From JAPOUP01 sp965203605 (GTDB lineage: Bacteria > Pseudomonadota > Alphaproteobacteria > Rhodobacterales > Rhodobacteraceae): a DNA stretch of 64,000 nucleotides. The notes under the pieces are model-generated. The model was not told the DNA's origin. It made no database searches and saw only the letters and a list, made by a program, of their open reading frames with translations. A program made the translations under genes and the position numbers. The DNA lies in assembly GCA_965203605.1 (NCBI GenBank), contig OZ241902.1:1054001-1118000 (forward strand), written 5' to 3'. Numbering within the stretch: the stretch's first letter is position 1; each line of letters starts with the position of its first letter. Below are positions 44,927-54,768 of this stretch, one piece after another.

Positions 44927-45487
44927 ATGGAACCATCTATGGGTGTGGTTCTGAAAAAGACGGTCGCAATTGTCGGCATGATGGGGTCCGGAAAGACCAC
45001 AATAGGCTCCGCTGTAGCCAAGGCCCTATCAGTTCCGTTCCTCGACAGCGACAAGGAGATCGAACGTGCGTCCAACCGTACCATCGCCGAAATCTTCGAA
45101 CAATGTGGAGAACCCTTCTTCAGAGAGAAGGAGACGCAGGTCATCACCCGGCTCTTGGGGGGGGAGTGCGGAATCATATCCACGGGCGGCGGTGTGTACC
45201 TAAATCCGGTCAACCGCCGAATAATTTCCAAGAAGGGTGTGGCCCTATGGCTTCGGGCTGACCTGGAACTTCTATGGAACCGTGTCAAGCACAAGGACAC
45301 AAGGCCACTCCTACTGACCGCTGATCCATTTGCGACGCTAGCCGAACTCCATGAGTTGCGCAATCCCGTCTATGGACTCGCGGAGCTTCACGTCGATTCG
45401 CTTAGCGAGAACGCGGTTCAGGATACTGTGGAACAGGTGTTGCGGAAGCTGTTTTCCCGACCTGACGTTCTGGAGAGCCGGCCATGA
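44927..45487 (+). CDS. aroK: Shikimate kinase
   Basis: A 186-residue shikimate kinase, fifth enzyme of the chorismate pathway. Walker A is GMMGSGKTT near residues 18-26, the shikimate-binding DSDKEIE follows, FREKE is the central motif and ISTGGGVY binds substrate. I choose the ATG at 44927 because GGAGG lies at 44912-44916; ATG at 44903 is less likely. It overlaps aroB by ATGA. Confidence 0.93.
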   Translation: MEPSMGVVLKKTVAIVGMMGSGKTTIGSAVAKALSVPFLDSDKEIERASNRTIAEIFEQCGEPFFREKETQVITRLLGGECGIISTGGGVYLNPVNRRIISKKGVALWLRADLELLWNRVKHKDTRPLLLTADPFATLAELHELRNPVYGLAELHVDSLSENAVQDTVEQVLRKLFSRPDVLESRP

Positions 45488-46602
45488 CTGACACAGTGCG
45501 AATCGAGTTGGGGCAGAGGGCGTATGAGGTACGGATAGGGCAGGACTTGATCGAACGGGCAGGTGAGGAAATCGCGCCTCTGCTGCTGCGACCACGAACC
45601 ACGATCCTGACCGACGAAACAGTGGCTGGACTACACCTTGCGTCTTTGCAGGATGGACTTGCAGTCGAAGGAATCGCAAGCGTTCAATTGGCATTACCCG
45701 CTGGAGAGAAGACCAAGTCATGGCATTGGCTTGCACATACGGTTGACTGGCTTCTGGAGCGGAATGTGGAGCGGGGCGATGTCGTGATCCTGCTTGGTGG
45801 TGGTGTGGTCGGCGATCTGGGAGGTCTTGCGGCAGCCGTGCTGCGCCGGGGGGTCCGTTATGTCCAGGTCCCAACCACGCTGCTGTCGCAGGTCGACAGT
45901 TCCGTGGGAGGCAAGACCGGAATAAACTCCCCTCAAGGAAAGAACCTTGTGGGTGTCTTTCACCAACCGTCACTGGTGCTTGCGGACATTGGGGTGCTTG
46001 ATACGCTTCCAAAGCGCGAGTTTCTTGCGGGATATGGTGAGGTCGTAAAGTACGGACTTCTGGGTGATCTGGATTTTTTTGAGTGGCTTGAGGCAAATGG
46101 GCCGGACCTGATGGTGGGTGACGTTGACCTGAGGGCGAAGGCGGTGCACCGGTCAGTTCAGATGAAGGCGGATATTGTTGCACGAGATGAGACTGAGCAG
46201 GGGGACAGGGCCCTGCTGAATCTTGGCCACACCTTTTGCCACGCGCTCGAAGCGGCCACTGGCTATTGTGATCGGTTGCGGCACGGTGAGGGTGTTGCGA
46301 TCGGTTGCGTACTTGCCTTCGAGACCTCAGCCAGAATGGGACTGTGTTCTCAGGAAGAGCCTGTTCGCGTTCGAACCCATCTTAGGGAGATGGGAATGAA
46401 AGTTGATATTGCCGACATTCCCGGCGAACCTCCCAACGCCGAAACGTTGATGGCCTTGATGGCTCAGGACAAAAAGGTCGTTGATGGTCGCCTACGCTTC
46501 GTCCTCGCAGGTGGAATTGGGAAGGCTTTCATTGCGGATAATGTGGATGCAGGCTTGATATCGTCCGTTCTCGCCGATGCCCTTCAGCAGGGCCGGAATT
46601 GA
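45484..46602 (+). CDS. aroB: 3-dehydroquinate synthase
   Basis: A 372-residue NAD- and metal-dependent enzyme, second step of the shikimate pathway. GGGVVGDLGGLAAA, VPTTLLSQVDSSVGGKTG and NLGHTFCHALEAATGY (the Zn-binding His region) are diagnostic. Overlap with aroK shows the usual aroKB operon. Confidence 0.94.
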   Translation: MTDTVRIELGQRAYEVRIGQDLIERAGEEIAPLLLRPRTTILTDETVAGLHLASLQDGLAVEGIASVQLALPAGEKTKSWHWLAHTVDWLLERNVERGDVVILLGGGVVGDLGGLAAAVLRRGVRYVQVPTTLLSQVDSSVGGKTGINSPQGKNLVGVFHQPSLVLADIGVLDTLPKREFLAGYGEVVKYGLLGDLDFFEWLEANGPDLMVGDVDLRAKAVHRSVQMKADIVARDETEQGDRALLNLGHTFCHALEAATGYCDRLRHGEGVAIGCVLAFETSARMGLCSQEEPVRVRTHLREMGMKVDIADIPGEPPNAETLMALMAQDKKVVDGRLRFVLAGGIGKAFIADNVDAGLISSVLADALQQGRN

Positions 46603-46849
46603 TCACGAGCGGAACATCTACCTTCGCTCTGTTCCGTCGGTTTCTTGACGCCTCTCTGACCCTATTGCGGGAATGGCACGGGAGCCTGTACAAACGGCCA
46701 AGAAACTGAACGAAAGGTGGATCAGGCATGACTTGCTCCTTCCATCGTTCAGCCACAGAGTCGCATTCCTTATGCTCAAATGGGTCCATTCCTGCCCGAA
46801 CTATGCGAACGCAAAATGGTTAGGCAATAGCGTAACCGTCATAACCGAT
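46603..46849. other. Intergenic stretch after aroB
   Basis: I see no gene here. The aroB terminator should lie within, but no clear T-tailed hairpin stands out. The stretch leads directly into the repeat at 46850. Confidence 0.3.
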
Positions 46850-46950
46850 AGGGATCATCTGCTGGAACGTCGATCAATCATGCCTGCAACCTTAAATCGT
46901 GGTCAGGATCGCGATATGTCTGGACAGGAGCGCATCAAGGCGTACCCTTT
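46850..46950. repeat. Left copy of a direct repeat: eroded 3' end of the creatininase gene
   Basis: About 101 bases align with 48692-48793 at roughly 85% identity with one single-base gap, by hand count. The right copy covers the last 73 bases of the creatininase-family gene (48721-48793) plus 29 bases beyond. The left copy has lost the frame. The two copies flank the toxin-antitoxin module and a MITE. Confidence 0.75.
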
Positions 46951-47002
46951 GCCTTCCAATGGTGAACCCTTTCCGTGCGGATAGACGCCGCAAAAGGCGC
47001 CA

Positions 47003-47422
47003 TCATTCATCATGACGCTTCACGATGTTCAGCCGGCCTCTCTTTCCTGCCTCGATAAGCAGGTCCAGAGCCTTGTTCGTGAATGCAGCGCTGAAAGTGC
47101 CCTGATAGCCATTTGGATCCATATAGAAGGACGTTTCCAGAAATTCGTGGTTGTATTCGTCCGTCATGACCCAGAGCCGGATATCCGTTTCGAGGCTCGC
47201 ACGCCTGCGCTCGATCAGCGGAATCTCAATGGCAAGGCGACCCCTCTGCGGTTTCTTACTGGTGATCGGAATCCAGAAAAGACTGGTGCGACCATCTTTG
47301 CTGGCATAGGTGGTCACAAGCGCCGTGGGACGGGACTTTCGGGCGTTGTCTTTTCCGGCTTCATGTTCACGATGCCAAAGATATTCATACCGCCAAACAT
47401 CGCCCTTTTGGGGACGCTTCAT
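47003..47422 (-). CDS. PemK/MazF-like toxin
   Basis: A 139-residue protein beginning MKRPQKGDVWRYEYLW, with SRPTALVTTYAS and the IPITS strand; GDVW, RP-ALV and the SxxP pattern fit PemK/MazF endoribonucleases. The N-terminal insert before the RP motif is longer than in typical MazF. It overlaps the antitoxin gene by ATGA and lies downstream of it, the standard order. Confidence 0.75.
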   Translation of the reverse strand: MKRPQKGDVWRYEYLWHREHEAGKDNARKSRPTALVTTYASKDGRTSLFWIPITSKKPQRGRLAIEIPLIERRRASLETDIRLWVMTDEYNHEFLETSFYMDPNGYQGTFSAAFTNKALDLLIEAGKRGRLNIVKRHDE

Positions 47423-47664
47423 TCTTTCGCATTATCCCCAATGCCTGCGCGGCTGGCCTCGAGCATCGCTAGATGTTCAGCCGGCATATCCACCGCCGCG
47501 AATGCCCGGCGTTCGTCTTTCCGAAACCGTTGTTCGTAATCGTGAATGCTCATCAATACGAAGCGCGGTTTCCTGTGCTTCGTGATTGCGATAGGTTCCT
47601 GACTGGCTGCATCAAGAACGTCGCCAAGTGTCTGCTTCAGGTTCGTAGACGGAAAGGACCGCAT
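47419..47664 (-). CDS. Phd/YefM-like antitoxin
   Basis: An 81-residue protein beginning MRSFPSTNLKQTLGDVLDAA, the usual Phd/YefM DNA-binding start, followed by PIAITKHRKPRFVLMS. The C-terminal half is acidic and would bind the toxin. I start at the ATG at 47664 as in the family; the frame opens at 47712. A Phd-type antitoxin with a MazF-type toxin is a mixed pairing seen elsewhere. Confidence 0.8.
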   Translation of the reverse strand: MRSFPSTNLKQTLGDVLDAASQEPIAITKHRKPRFVLMSIHDYEQRFRKDERRAFAAVDMPAEHLAMLEASRAGIGDNAKE

Positions 47665-47731
47665 TGCATCACCCCTTTCGGCTAGAATAAACAAAATAGA
47701 CGCTTTAGACAAGGGTAGATGCTGAACTTTC

Positions 47732-47872
47732 CAGGGCTATCGCTCTTGGAACTTTCGTTGTGGCAGACGAGAACAAATTAAGAACAGAAGTGCGCTCCTC
47801 TCGCGATTGGGGTCAGGTTCGGATGATTTCAGGCATCGACGCGACGATAGAGGCCCAAGTGCGATTGCCCTG
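47732..47872. mobile_element. 141-bp MITE, copy A
   Basis: It starts CAGGGCTATCGCTCTTG and ends with the inverted counterpart CAAGTGCGATTGCCCTG. The ten bases CTGAACTTTC stand directly on each side (47722-47731 and 47873-47882), a perfect target duplication. It is about 90% identical by eye to 57161-57301 and of the same length. It has no coding capacity and sits upstream of the antitoxin gene. Confidence 0.85.
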
Positions 47873-48035
47873 CTGAACTTTCTTTATCAATGAACCTGCC
47901 GAACAGCTACTCCGGTGGTCTCCCTCTTCATTGACCCGGTGACAAAAGTCTCGCACTGTTTGCCGCGTTCCATGAAACGCACGACGCCAGAATTTTACGA
48001 GCCTCTTGAAAATCATCAACAGTACGTCGCTGCAA

Positions 48036-48560
48036 GACCAGGGTTATCGCACTTGGGTTTCCTCGGGTTCCGCATTCCCTTCGGGGGTTGCTGCGGAACC
48101 GAGGGCCTCCGGCGGGGAACCGTCGTCCTGTCCGGCCCGGGCCTTCCGGCGGGGAGGGAACGCGGGTCCCCGTGTTCCGCCCCTGGTCCCGCGCGTCGCG
48201 GCGACCTTCCCGACGGCCGGCGGGCCGGGCAGGCGATGCAGGTCCCGCGGGCCGTCGACGTCGCGGCGGACGGTCGCCTCATGGATCCCGGTGCGCCCGC
48301 GGCCCTGTCCACGTTGTCGGAAGGCCGCTTCCCTCAGGCGCCCGGAAGGCTCCATGTCGGTGCATGTCCGGCCGCGGCGGATCATGCAGGGAAGGGCGAT
48401 CATCGGCATTTCATGGAGATTGCGATGGGTCGCGTCGCCGGTCCGGGGGTCGCGCACCCCGTCGGGGATTCGTGGGAGGGTCCGCATTGTCCCGCCTCAT
48501 GACTGCCCAGATTGTTGTTTCCAGACAGGAAACCATGGATTCACACTGAAGCCAGGAGGA
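48036..48560 (-). mobile_element. GC-rich insertion-sequence remnant with a related terminal repeat
   Basis: It begins with CAGGGTTATCGCACTTGGG, close to the MITE ends, followed by about 450 bases that are much GC-richer than the neighbours. Open frames on both strands are long but low in family signal and look frameshifted. It may be the remains of the element that mobilised the MITEs. The right end is not found. Confidence 0.45.
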
Positions 48561-48691
48561 ATTCGTCTAGTGCGGTAGCCCTGGATGCATACGGGTGCAA
48601 TGTAAACATCGCATCAACTGTCAGACATCGTCAGGCGATCGTCGGATCTTGCGGCTGTGTGGGCAGGCAGAACCACACCTACCGAAACAGA

Positions 48692-48793
48692 TAAGGATCA
48701 TCTGCTGTAACGGCGATCAATCATGCCTGCCAACCTTCGATCGTGGTCAGGATCGCAGCAAGTCTGGGTATGAGGGCATCAAGGCGGACCCTT
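48692..48793. repeat. Right copy of the direct repeat (3' end of creatininase gene)
   Basis: This is the intact partner of 46850-46950. Its last 73 bases are the coding end of the creatininase-family gene, so the repeat arose from that gene. Confidence 0.75.
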
Positions 48794-49494
48794 CCGCGTT
48801 CTGCTGTTGAACCTGTAGCGTCGCCAAATGTTCCGGTTGATTGAAAATCACTGGTTTTCCACCCGATTGTCGCAGCAGCGTTTTCAAGAGACAATCCAGC
48901 AGATTCAAAATCCGGGAACTCACGGCAGAGCCTGTCCTTGCGCACCCTGTCCGGCGAGAGAGCAAGCATGACACTTGTTTCCCATTCGCCCGCGTGAATA
49001 CCGTATTCGATTTCCCGTGGATCAAGCGGCGGCAACGGATCCTCAAGCGATGACGCAAAGACTTGAAATATCCGAAGATCGTATTTGATCCTCATGTCCC
49101 GGGACAGCACTTCAAGCAAGGCACGGTTGCCGCCATGGCAGTTCCAGAGCACTAGTTTGTGGAATCCCGTGTCCTTGGCGCTGCGGCAAATATCGGAAAT
49201 CACAGCTGTCAGTGTTTGCGCCGACAGCCAAATGGTGCCAGGAAAATCAAAGTGTTCATTGGATTTCGAAAAGGGAAGAATTGGCAAGCGCCAGACCTTC
49301 GCCTCAGGTACAAGCATGGCCAAGGCCAAATCCAGAAAGCGATCAGCAAAGACCAGATCACAATCAACGGCAAGATGGGGGCCGTGCTGTTCAACTGAAC
49401 CAATCGGCACGACCAGAACGCCGTCCCCTACTCCAAGATTCTGAATTTCAGTCCATGTCAGTTGTGCCAGGTTTCGTTGAACATCGTCGCGCAT
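48721..49494 (-). CDS. Creatininase-family amidohydrolase
   Basis: A 257-residue protein. VVPIGSVEQHGPHLAVDCD holds the Glu/His/Asp metal ligands, NCHGGN is the second motif and HAGEWETS holds the last ligands. The family covers creatinine amidohydrolase, the mycofactocin peptidase MftE and a formamidopyrimidine deformylase, all opening an amide. It is last in an operon with a BMP-type importer and a CoA ligase. The substrate is not known. Confidence 0.87.
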   Translation of the reverse strand: MRDDVQRNLAQLTWTEIQNLGVGDGVLVVPIGSVEQHGPHLAVDCDLVFADRFLDLALAMLVPEAKVWRLPILPFSKSNEHFDFPGTIWLSAQTLTAVISDICRSAKDTGFHKLVLWNCHGGNRALLEVLSRDMRIKYDLRIFQVFASSLEDPLPPLDPREIEYGIHAGEWETSVMLALSPDRVRKDRLCREFPDFESAGLSLENAAATIGWKTSDFQSTGTFGDATGSTAERGRVRLDALIPRLAAILTTIEGWQA

Positions 49495-49510
49495 GGAATC
49501 GGCTCAATGA

Positions 49511-51031
49511 TCAGAGTGATGGTGCGTCGGCAGCTGAAGCACGAAGCTCCGCTTTGGCAATCTTGCCAGTTGGAGTCATTGGAAACTCGTCGATCCATCG
49601 AATGATCAGACTCGACAAATCGTATGGCACATGATCCTTGATTGCGGATTTCATTTGAGCCTCTGACAGGTCTTTCGATCCTGTATAGAATGCCACTGGA
49701 ATATGACCGTCGCCATCGGCATTCAGGCCAACGACTGCAGCTTCGCGAACGCCTTCAACCTTAATGAGCTCTTCCTCGACATCTCGCGGAAACCAGGTCC
49801 TGCCATCGACCACCAGCAGTTCTTTTGTGCGCCCACGCATAGTTACCAAGCCGTTCGCAGACATGGAGCCCACGTCTCCGGAATGCAGCCATCCATTGCG
49901 CAGGGTATCCGCGGTTTGATCGGGACGTTCCCAGTACTCCTTCATATGTCGACCACGCATGCAGATTTCACCAATCTGGCCGATTGGCAATTCCTCGTCG
50001 TTTGAATCGAGAATGCGGACTTCCTTGTCGGGAAGAGGCCATCCGATGGCACTGATTGTTTCATCGAATATCAGTTCCGGCCTTCCAAGGGCGAAGAACC
50101 CCCCGATTTCACTCTGGCCATAGCTTTCCACCAGCGGCAGATTGAGTTCATCGCGCCATGCCTGTTTCAGGGCAATTGGGACAGGTCCTCCACCAGAGAG
50201 ACCAAGGCGAACGTTTCCGGGCTGTCCCCCACGCAGACGCGATTGTTCGAGTATGTCAGTCAGCAATGTCGGATTGCCGACAAGAACGCTTGCTTTGGTT
50301 TTGTTCAATGCGTCGAAACCTGCCTCCGGCGTCCAGCTCTTCATGACGATACATGTGCCGCCGACGATTGCGGCAGGCATCATGTTGCCAACCAGTTGAT
50401 AGGAACTTGAAAGCGCTGTCGGCCCGAAGCTTCTGTCCGTTGGCCGGATTTGCAGACGCTCTGCTATGCATGCACAGGCGCAAACGGTGAATTCATGTGC
50501 AAGGCAGGCGCCTTTTGGTTTGCCGGTGGTGCCGGAGGTGTAGGACAGATGCGCAACTGCGCACTCGTCACGCGGGTCATCCGGTGCCGGTAGCCGTGCT
50601 TCAAGCAGTGCCGGAAGACTCTCCGCGCCACTCTGGGCGCCATCCATGCAAATCAGGTTCTTTATCGAACCAACGATGGCTGCAGCCCGTTTTACATCTT
50701 TGATCTTGTCGTGCGTAAAGATAACGAGCGTTGGTTCATGATCCGCTAGGTACTCCTCGAGATGATCCGCAAAATTTATATTCACCAACGCCGAAATTGC
50801 ACCGATGCGCCACGCCGCAAGCATCGACAGCAGATAATCCATGCCATTATGCGCGAATATCGTTATCCGATCGCCTTTGGCAGCCCCAAGCGAATGCAGG
50901 GCCCCAGCCAAAGCTTCAACCTCTTCTGCGACCTGTGCGTAGGTTAGAGTCCTGTTGCGTTCCACCCAATGTGCCGCAGCCCGATCCGGATGCCGGTTCG
51001 CGCCATCATATACCGGTTGGTGCAAGAGCAT
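49511..51031 (-). CDS. AMP-dependent acyl-CoA synthetase/ligase
   Basis: A 506-residue ANL-superfamily enzyme. The P-loop-like AMP motif is SYTSGTTGKPKGA, GYGQSE-like motif reads VESYGQSEIGG, the hinge region has SGDVGSM and the C-terminal catalytic Lys is in TGKIAKAELR. It activates a carboxylic acid as acyl-AMP and then as CoA thioester. The operon suggests the acid derives from the imported compound. The start ATG is at 51031. Confidence 0.9.
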   Translation of the reverse strand: MLLHQPVYDGANRHPDRAAAHWVERNRTLTYAQVAEEVEALAGALHSLGAAKGDRITIFAHNGMDYLLSMLAAWRIGAISALVNINFADHLEEYLADHEPTLVIFTHDKIKDVKRAAAIVGSIKNLICMDGAQSGAESLPALLEARLPAPDDPRDECAVAHLSYTSGTTGKPKGACLAHEFTVCACACIAERLQIRPTDRSFGPTALSSSYQLVGNMMPAAIVGGTCIVMKSWTPEAGFDALNKTKASVLVGNPTLLTDILEQSRLRGGQPGNVRLGLSGGGPVPIALKQAWRDELNLPLVESYGQSEIGGFFALGRPELIFDETISAIGWPLPDKEVRILDSNDEELPIGQIGEICMRGRHMKEYWERPDQTADTLRNGWLHSGDVGSMSANGLVTMRGRTKELLVVDGRTWFPRDVEEELIKVEGVREAAVVGLNADGDGHIPVAFYTGSKDLSEAQMKSAIKDHVPYDLSSLIIRWIDEFPMTPTGKIAKAELRASAADAPSL

Positions 51032-51059
51032 GTTAATTGTCCTCCTTGTTCCTGAACAT

Positions 51060-51998
51060 TCATCTTTCCCTGTCGTACGGAATCATCAGGGCAGAGGGGT
51101 TTCTTGACCTTCCGAGAAGGCCGGAGACCGCCAGCACCGTGAGCATGTAAGGAAGCGCCACCAAAAACTGTGGCGCAAGTTCCAGCTCCAGGAGTTGCAA
51201 AGACAATGGAAGAGCATCCATGGCAGCAAAACCAAAGGCTGCCGCGATCGCAAGATAGGGATTCCAGCGCGCAAGGATAACGATCCCGAGAGCGATGAAG
51301 CCGCGGCCTTGCACGATCGTTTCACGAAAGACGCCAATCTGCACCAAGACAAAATATGCACCGGCAAGGCCGCCGCCGAGACCGCTGATCAGCACGCCGG
51401 TGATGCGCATACGCACAACGTTCGTTCCGGCCGAAGCCGCTGCCTTCGGATTCTCGCCGACGGCACGCAGATTCAGCCCAAAGCGTGTTCTGAAAAGGAC
51501 AATGCCAGCGGCGAGAGCGAGAGCCAATGTAATGTAAAGCATAATCGACTGCTCAAACAACATCTGCCCGACTACCGGAATGTTGTTCAAATATGGCACC
51601 TTGATCTCTGGCAGCATAGGAGCCGAGACAATTTTTGGAATGTCACCCATCAATGCGCGAAACATATAGGCGGCAAGTCCAAATGCTAGGATATTGAAAA
51701 TGATGCCAACGACCACCTGGCTTGCTTTTACTATCACGTACATCCAGGCCAGAAAGATGCTGACCGTAAGTCCTGCTGCGATAGCGACTGCGACACCGGC
51801 CCAAGGCGAACCCGTCCAGATGGCACCCAGATAGGCGCCAAGAGCGCCCAGAAGAATTGTTCCCTCAATGCCAACATTCAATACACCGGAACGTTCGCTG
51901 TAAATTTCGCCAAGACTCGCAAGCAGTAACGGCCCGGTTAGACGCATGGCTGCGGCGAGCCATGTCGATATAAAGCCGACTTCAAGGATCGTATCCAT
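51060..51998 (-). CDS. ABC transporter permease 2 (BMP/nucleoside-type importer)
   Basis: A 312-residue membrane protein of the BPD_transp_2 family with about eight TMs. The SLGEIYSERSGVLNVGIEG motif near the N-terminus is typical of the permease paired with BMP-type binding proteins. It starts 6 bases after the previous permease ends. Confidence 0.88.
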   Translation of the reverse strand: MDTILEVGFISTWLAAAMRLTGPLLLASLGEIYSERSGVLNVGIEGTILLGALGAYLGAIWTGSPWAGVAVAIAAGLTVSIFLAWMYVIVKASQVVVGIIFNILAFGLAAYMFRALMGDIPKIVSAPMLPEIKVPYLNNIPVVGQMLFEQSIMLYITLALALAAGIVLFRTRFGLNLRAVGENPKAAASAGTNVVRMRITGVLISGLGGGLAGAYFVLVQIGVFRETIVQGRGFIALGIVILARWNPYLAIAAAFGFAAMDALPLSLQLLELELAPQFLVALPYMLTVLAVSGLLGRSRNPSALMIPYDRER

Positions 51999-52004
51999 GT
52001 CGGT

Positions 52005-53129
52005 TTACCTTACCTTACCGGGTCGGGTCGTTGCCAAATCCTCGTCCAGACCGGCTGTGCGAGAAGAAAAGGAGATCCTGTAGTGCCGTAATGCATCGCT
52101 CGCGATCACAAGCATGACAATCGTAGCCTGAATAATCAGTACGATTGAGGATGGTAGGCCGGTCTGCCGTTGCATCGCGTCGCCTCCAACCGACAATCCA
52201 CCATAAAGGATGGCAGCAACAATGGTACCGGGCACCGTCATCCGGCCAAGAAGTGCTGCGACAATGCCAATGAATCCGACCCCTTCGGACAACCCGTCAA
52301 GCAGTCGGTGGTGTATGCCCAGGATTTCGATTGCTCCCGCTAGACCCGCAAGGCCTCCGGCTGCGAGAGCGGACTGACGCAAACGCTCCTTTACGGAAAT
52401 GCCGCCATACAGAGCGGCTTTCAAATTGAGGCCGCTGCCGATCATCTCGAAGCCGACACGGGTCTTTTCCATCAGGAAAAAGATCAGGCCGCTGGCCGCA
52501 AGAGCGATCAAAATTCCCGCATGCGCCCTTGTTCCAGGGATGATGAATGGCAACCAGTAATCCTTGGGAATTCGCGCTGTTTGCGGCAGGTCGCCTTCAA
52601 CTCGCCACTGGCTATTCACCAGATACTGAACAAGAAAGATGGCAATGAAATTCATCATGAGAGCCATCAGGACTTCATTTCCGCCGAAACGGACCTTGAG
52701 TTCTCCCACAACGCCGCACCAGATCGAACCGAACAGGGATCCAAATACCAAAGAGAGTGGAATGACGAACAGTGCCGCCGCCCCATCCAGCATCCCGCCT
52801 GTCAAGGTTTGAAGCGCGATCATGGTTCCACCGGCGGCGCCGAGAAGAATGCAACCTTCAAAGCCAAGGAATATGAAACCGCAGCGCCAGGCGACGATTG
52901 TGCCGAGCCCTGTGAGAATCACCGGCGTCGCCGTTACGAATGTGTAACCAAGACCACGGAGCGAGAAAAACGCATTGCCAAACAGAGATCCATAACTCTC
53001 AACCGGACTGGCTCCAAAGGGAATGAACAGTAGCCCGCCAATTGCCAGCGCCGCCACGATCGCTCCAAGGGTTAGGAGCATCATATTCAGGCTGCCGCAG
53101 AGCGGTTCGGATCGCTTTTCGATTCTCAC
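52005..53129 (-). CDS. ABC transporter permease 1 (BMP/nucleoside-type importer)
   Basis: A 374-residue BPD_transp_2 permease with about ten TMs. The start is GTG at 53129, nine bases after the ATPase stop. WRCGFIFLGFEGCILLGAAGG and the GGNEVLMALMMNFIA motif match the longer permease of nucleoside-type importers. It forms a heterodimer with the next gene's product. Confidence 0.88.
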   Translation of the reverse strand: MRIEKRSEPLCGSLNMMLLTLGAIVAALAIGGLLFIPFGASPVESYGSLFGNAFFSLRGLGYTFVTATPVILTGLGTIVAWRCGFIFLGFEGCILLGAAGGTMIALQTLTGGMLDGAAALFVIPLSLVFGSLFGSIWCGVVGELKVRFGGNEVLMALMMNFIAIFLVQYLVNSQWRVEGDLPQTARIPKDYWLPFIIPGTRAHAGILIALAASGLIFFLMEKTRVGFEMIGSGLNLKAALYGGISVKERLRQSALAAGGLAGLAGAIEILGIHHRLLDGLSEGVGFIGIVAALLGRMTVPGTIVAAILYGGLSVGGDAMQRQTGLPSSIVLIIQATIVMLVIASDALRHYRISFSSRTAGLDEDLATTRPGKVR

Positions 53130-53138
53130 GGCCAGAAC

Positions 53139-54725
53139 CTATACCGTTGCTTCGAAATGCTCAGACAGGCGACGGCCCGCCATCATTCGACCCAGTAGTT
53201 CGGGATGCGCCTTGTCAGACGGCAGAATTCCCATGAACCCGCCCTCGAACATCACCGCAATTCGATCTGACAGCATCATCACCTCCTCCAATTCCGTGGA
53301 TACCAACAGGACTGCTGTTCCCTGGTTTCTTTGCGTAATTATCTCCTGCCAGACATTCTGGATCGCTCCGACATCGAGGCCGCGACTTGGCTGTTCGACC
53401 AAGAGACAGCGCGGATTGCGCGACACTTCACGGCCTAGTACCAGTTTTTGAAGATTGCCGCCGGAGAGCTGTCCGGCGGCGAAATGCGGCCCTGGAGCTT
53501 TGACCCCGAAACGCAGGATCACTTCATCTGCGCTTCGCCGCGCGGCAGCGCGGTCCAGAATACCTCGGCGGGAAAACGCGTGTGATGCGCCAAGGATGAT
53601 ATTGTCTTCGATGGACTCGGTGACAAGCGAGCCGACGTTGCGGCGGTCAGCGGGGATATAGCCGAGTCCGAGACCGCGCCGTTCGAAGCAGGATTTTCCT
53701 GACAGATCATTGCCAAGAAGGCACACCTCGCCGCTTTCCTCTTCGCTCAGTCCGAAAATGGTTTCAATCAACTCGGTCTGGCCGTTGCCGTCGACACCGG
53801 CAATGCCAAGGATTTCCCCGGCATGGAGATCAAGATCGACAGCTGGAGGTCTTGCTCTGCCGACCCTACCGGGAACAACGAGATTGCGTATGCGCAGTGC
53901 GACATCATTGCCCGGCGGTATCCGGCATGTCATCCGCAGATCAATGTTGCGCCCAACCATGGCCTTAACGAGCTCCGCCTCGGAAGTTTCCGCAGTGTTG
54001 ACCGTCTTGATGAGACGGCCGTCACGCATCACCGAGACCCGATCCGAAATCGCCATGACTTCATGCAGCTTGTGAGTGACGATGACGATCGACTTGCCGC
54101 GACTGCGCAACTTTCCAAGGACATCGAAAAAGCTGTCTGTTTCCTGCGGGGTAAGAACTGCAGTCGGTTCGTCAAGTATGAGGAGCTGCGCGTGCCGAAA
54201 GAGAAGTTTGAGAATTTCGACCCGTTGCCGCTCGCCGACGGTCAGGTCTTCGATACGTGCATCCGGGGAAACCTGCAGTCCGTATTCCCTGGATATTCGT
54301 GTGATCTCCCGAGCGGCAGTACGCGGATTGTCGGCACCAGCTGGGAGTTCCGTTGTTCCCATCACCAGGTTTTCGGCGACAGTGAATGGCTCAACCAACA
54401 TGAACTCCTGATGGATCATACCTATACCGGCATTGATGGCATCCGAAGGACTCTTGAATACCACCGACGCACCGTGCAGTTTCGTACGGCCCTCAGTTGG
54501 CTCATACAGGCCATAAAGAATGTTCATGAGTGTTGATTTGCCGGCGCCATTCTCGCCCAGCAGGGCGTGCACTTCACCCTCTCGCACATCGAAACTGACA
54601 TCATCGTTGGCCAGCACTTCCGACCCGAAGCGTTTGGTGATGCCTTCCATGGTCACGACTGCCTTTTCAGACGCGGCAGTCATGCTTGTTGTGCTGGCCA
54701 TTTCGCCATCGTCGATACTTGGCAA
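53139..54725 (-). CDS. ABC transporter ATP-binding protein with two ATPase domains
   Basis: A 528-residue fused ATPase. The first domain has LLGENGAGKSTLMN, LTVGERQRVEI and LILDEPTAVLTPQE. The second has a modified Walker A GVDGNGQTELIE, the signature LSGGNLQKLVLGREV and LLVEQPSRGLDV, as in RbsA/NupA-type proteins. The second Walker A lacks the usual GKS/T, a common feature of the family. Alternative starts at 54701 and 54680 exist. Confidence 0.92.
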   Translation of the reverse strand: MPSIDDGEMASTTSMTAASEKAVVTMEGITKRFGSEVLANDDVSFDVREGEVHALLGENGAGKSTLMNILYGLYEPTEGRTKLHGASVVFKSPSDAINAGIGMIHQEFMLVEPFTVAENLVMGTTELPAGADNPRTAAREITRISREYGLQVSPDARIEDLTVGERQRVEILKLLFRHAQLLILDEPTAVLTPQETDSFFDVLGKLRSRGKSIVIVTHKLHEVMAISDRVSVMRDGRLIKTVNTAETSEAELVKAMVGRNIDLRMTCRIPPGNDVALRIRNLVVPGRVGRARPPAVDLDLHAGEILGIAGVDGNGQTELIETIFGLSEEESGEVCLLGNDLSGKSCFERRGLGLGYIPADRRNVGSLVTESIEDNIILGASHAFSRRGILDRAAARRSADEVILRFGVKAPGPHFAAGQLSGGNLQKLVLGREVSRNPRCLLVEQPSRGLDVGAIQNVWQEIITQRNQGTAVLLVSTELEEVMMLSDRIAVMFEGGFMGILPSDKAHPELLGRMMAGRRLSEHFEATV

Positions 54726-54768
54726 TCCAGGTTTTCGAACAAGAGAAAACAGGCTTGGGTTGTCTGTG

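Noticed and set aside
48044..48487. 147-codon minus-strand frame as a transposase
   Set aside because: It is open because the sequence is GC-rich; I could not match it to any transposase family, so only a mobile-element remnant is reported, on the strength of the terminal repeat.
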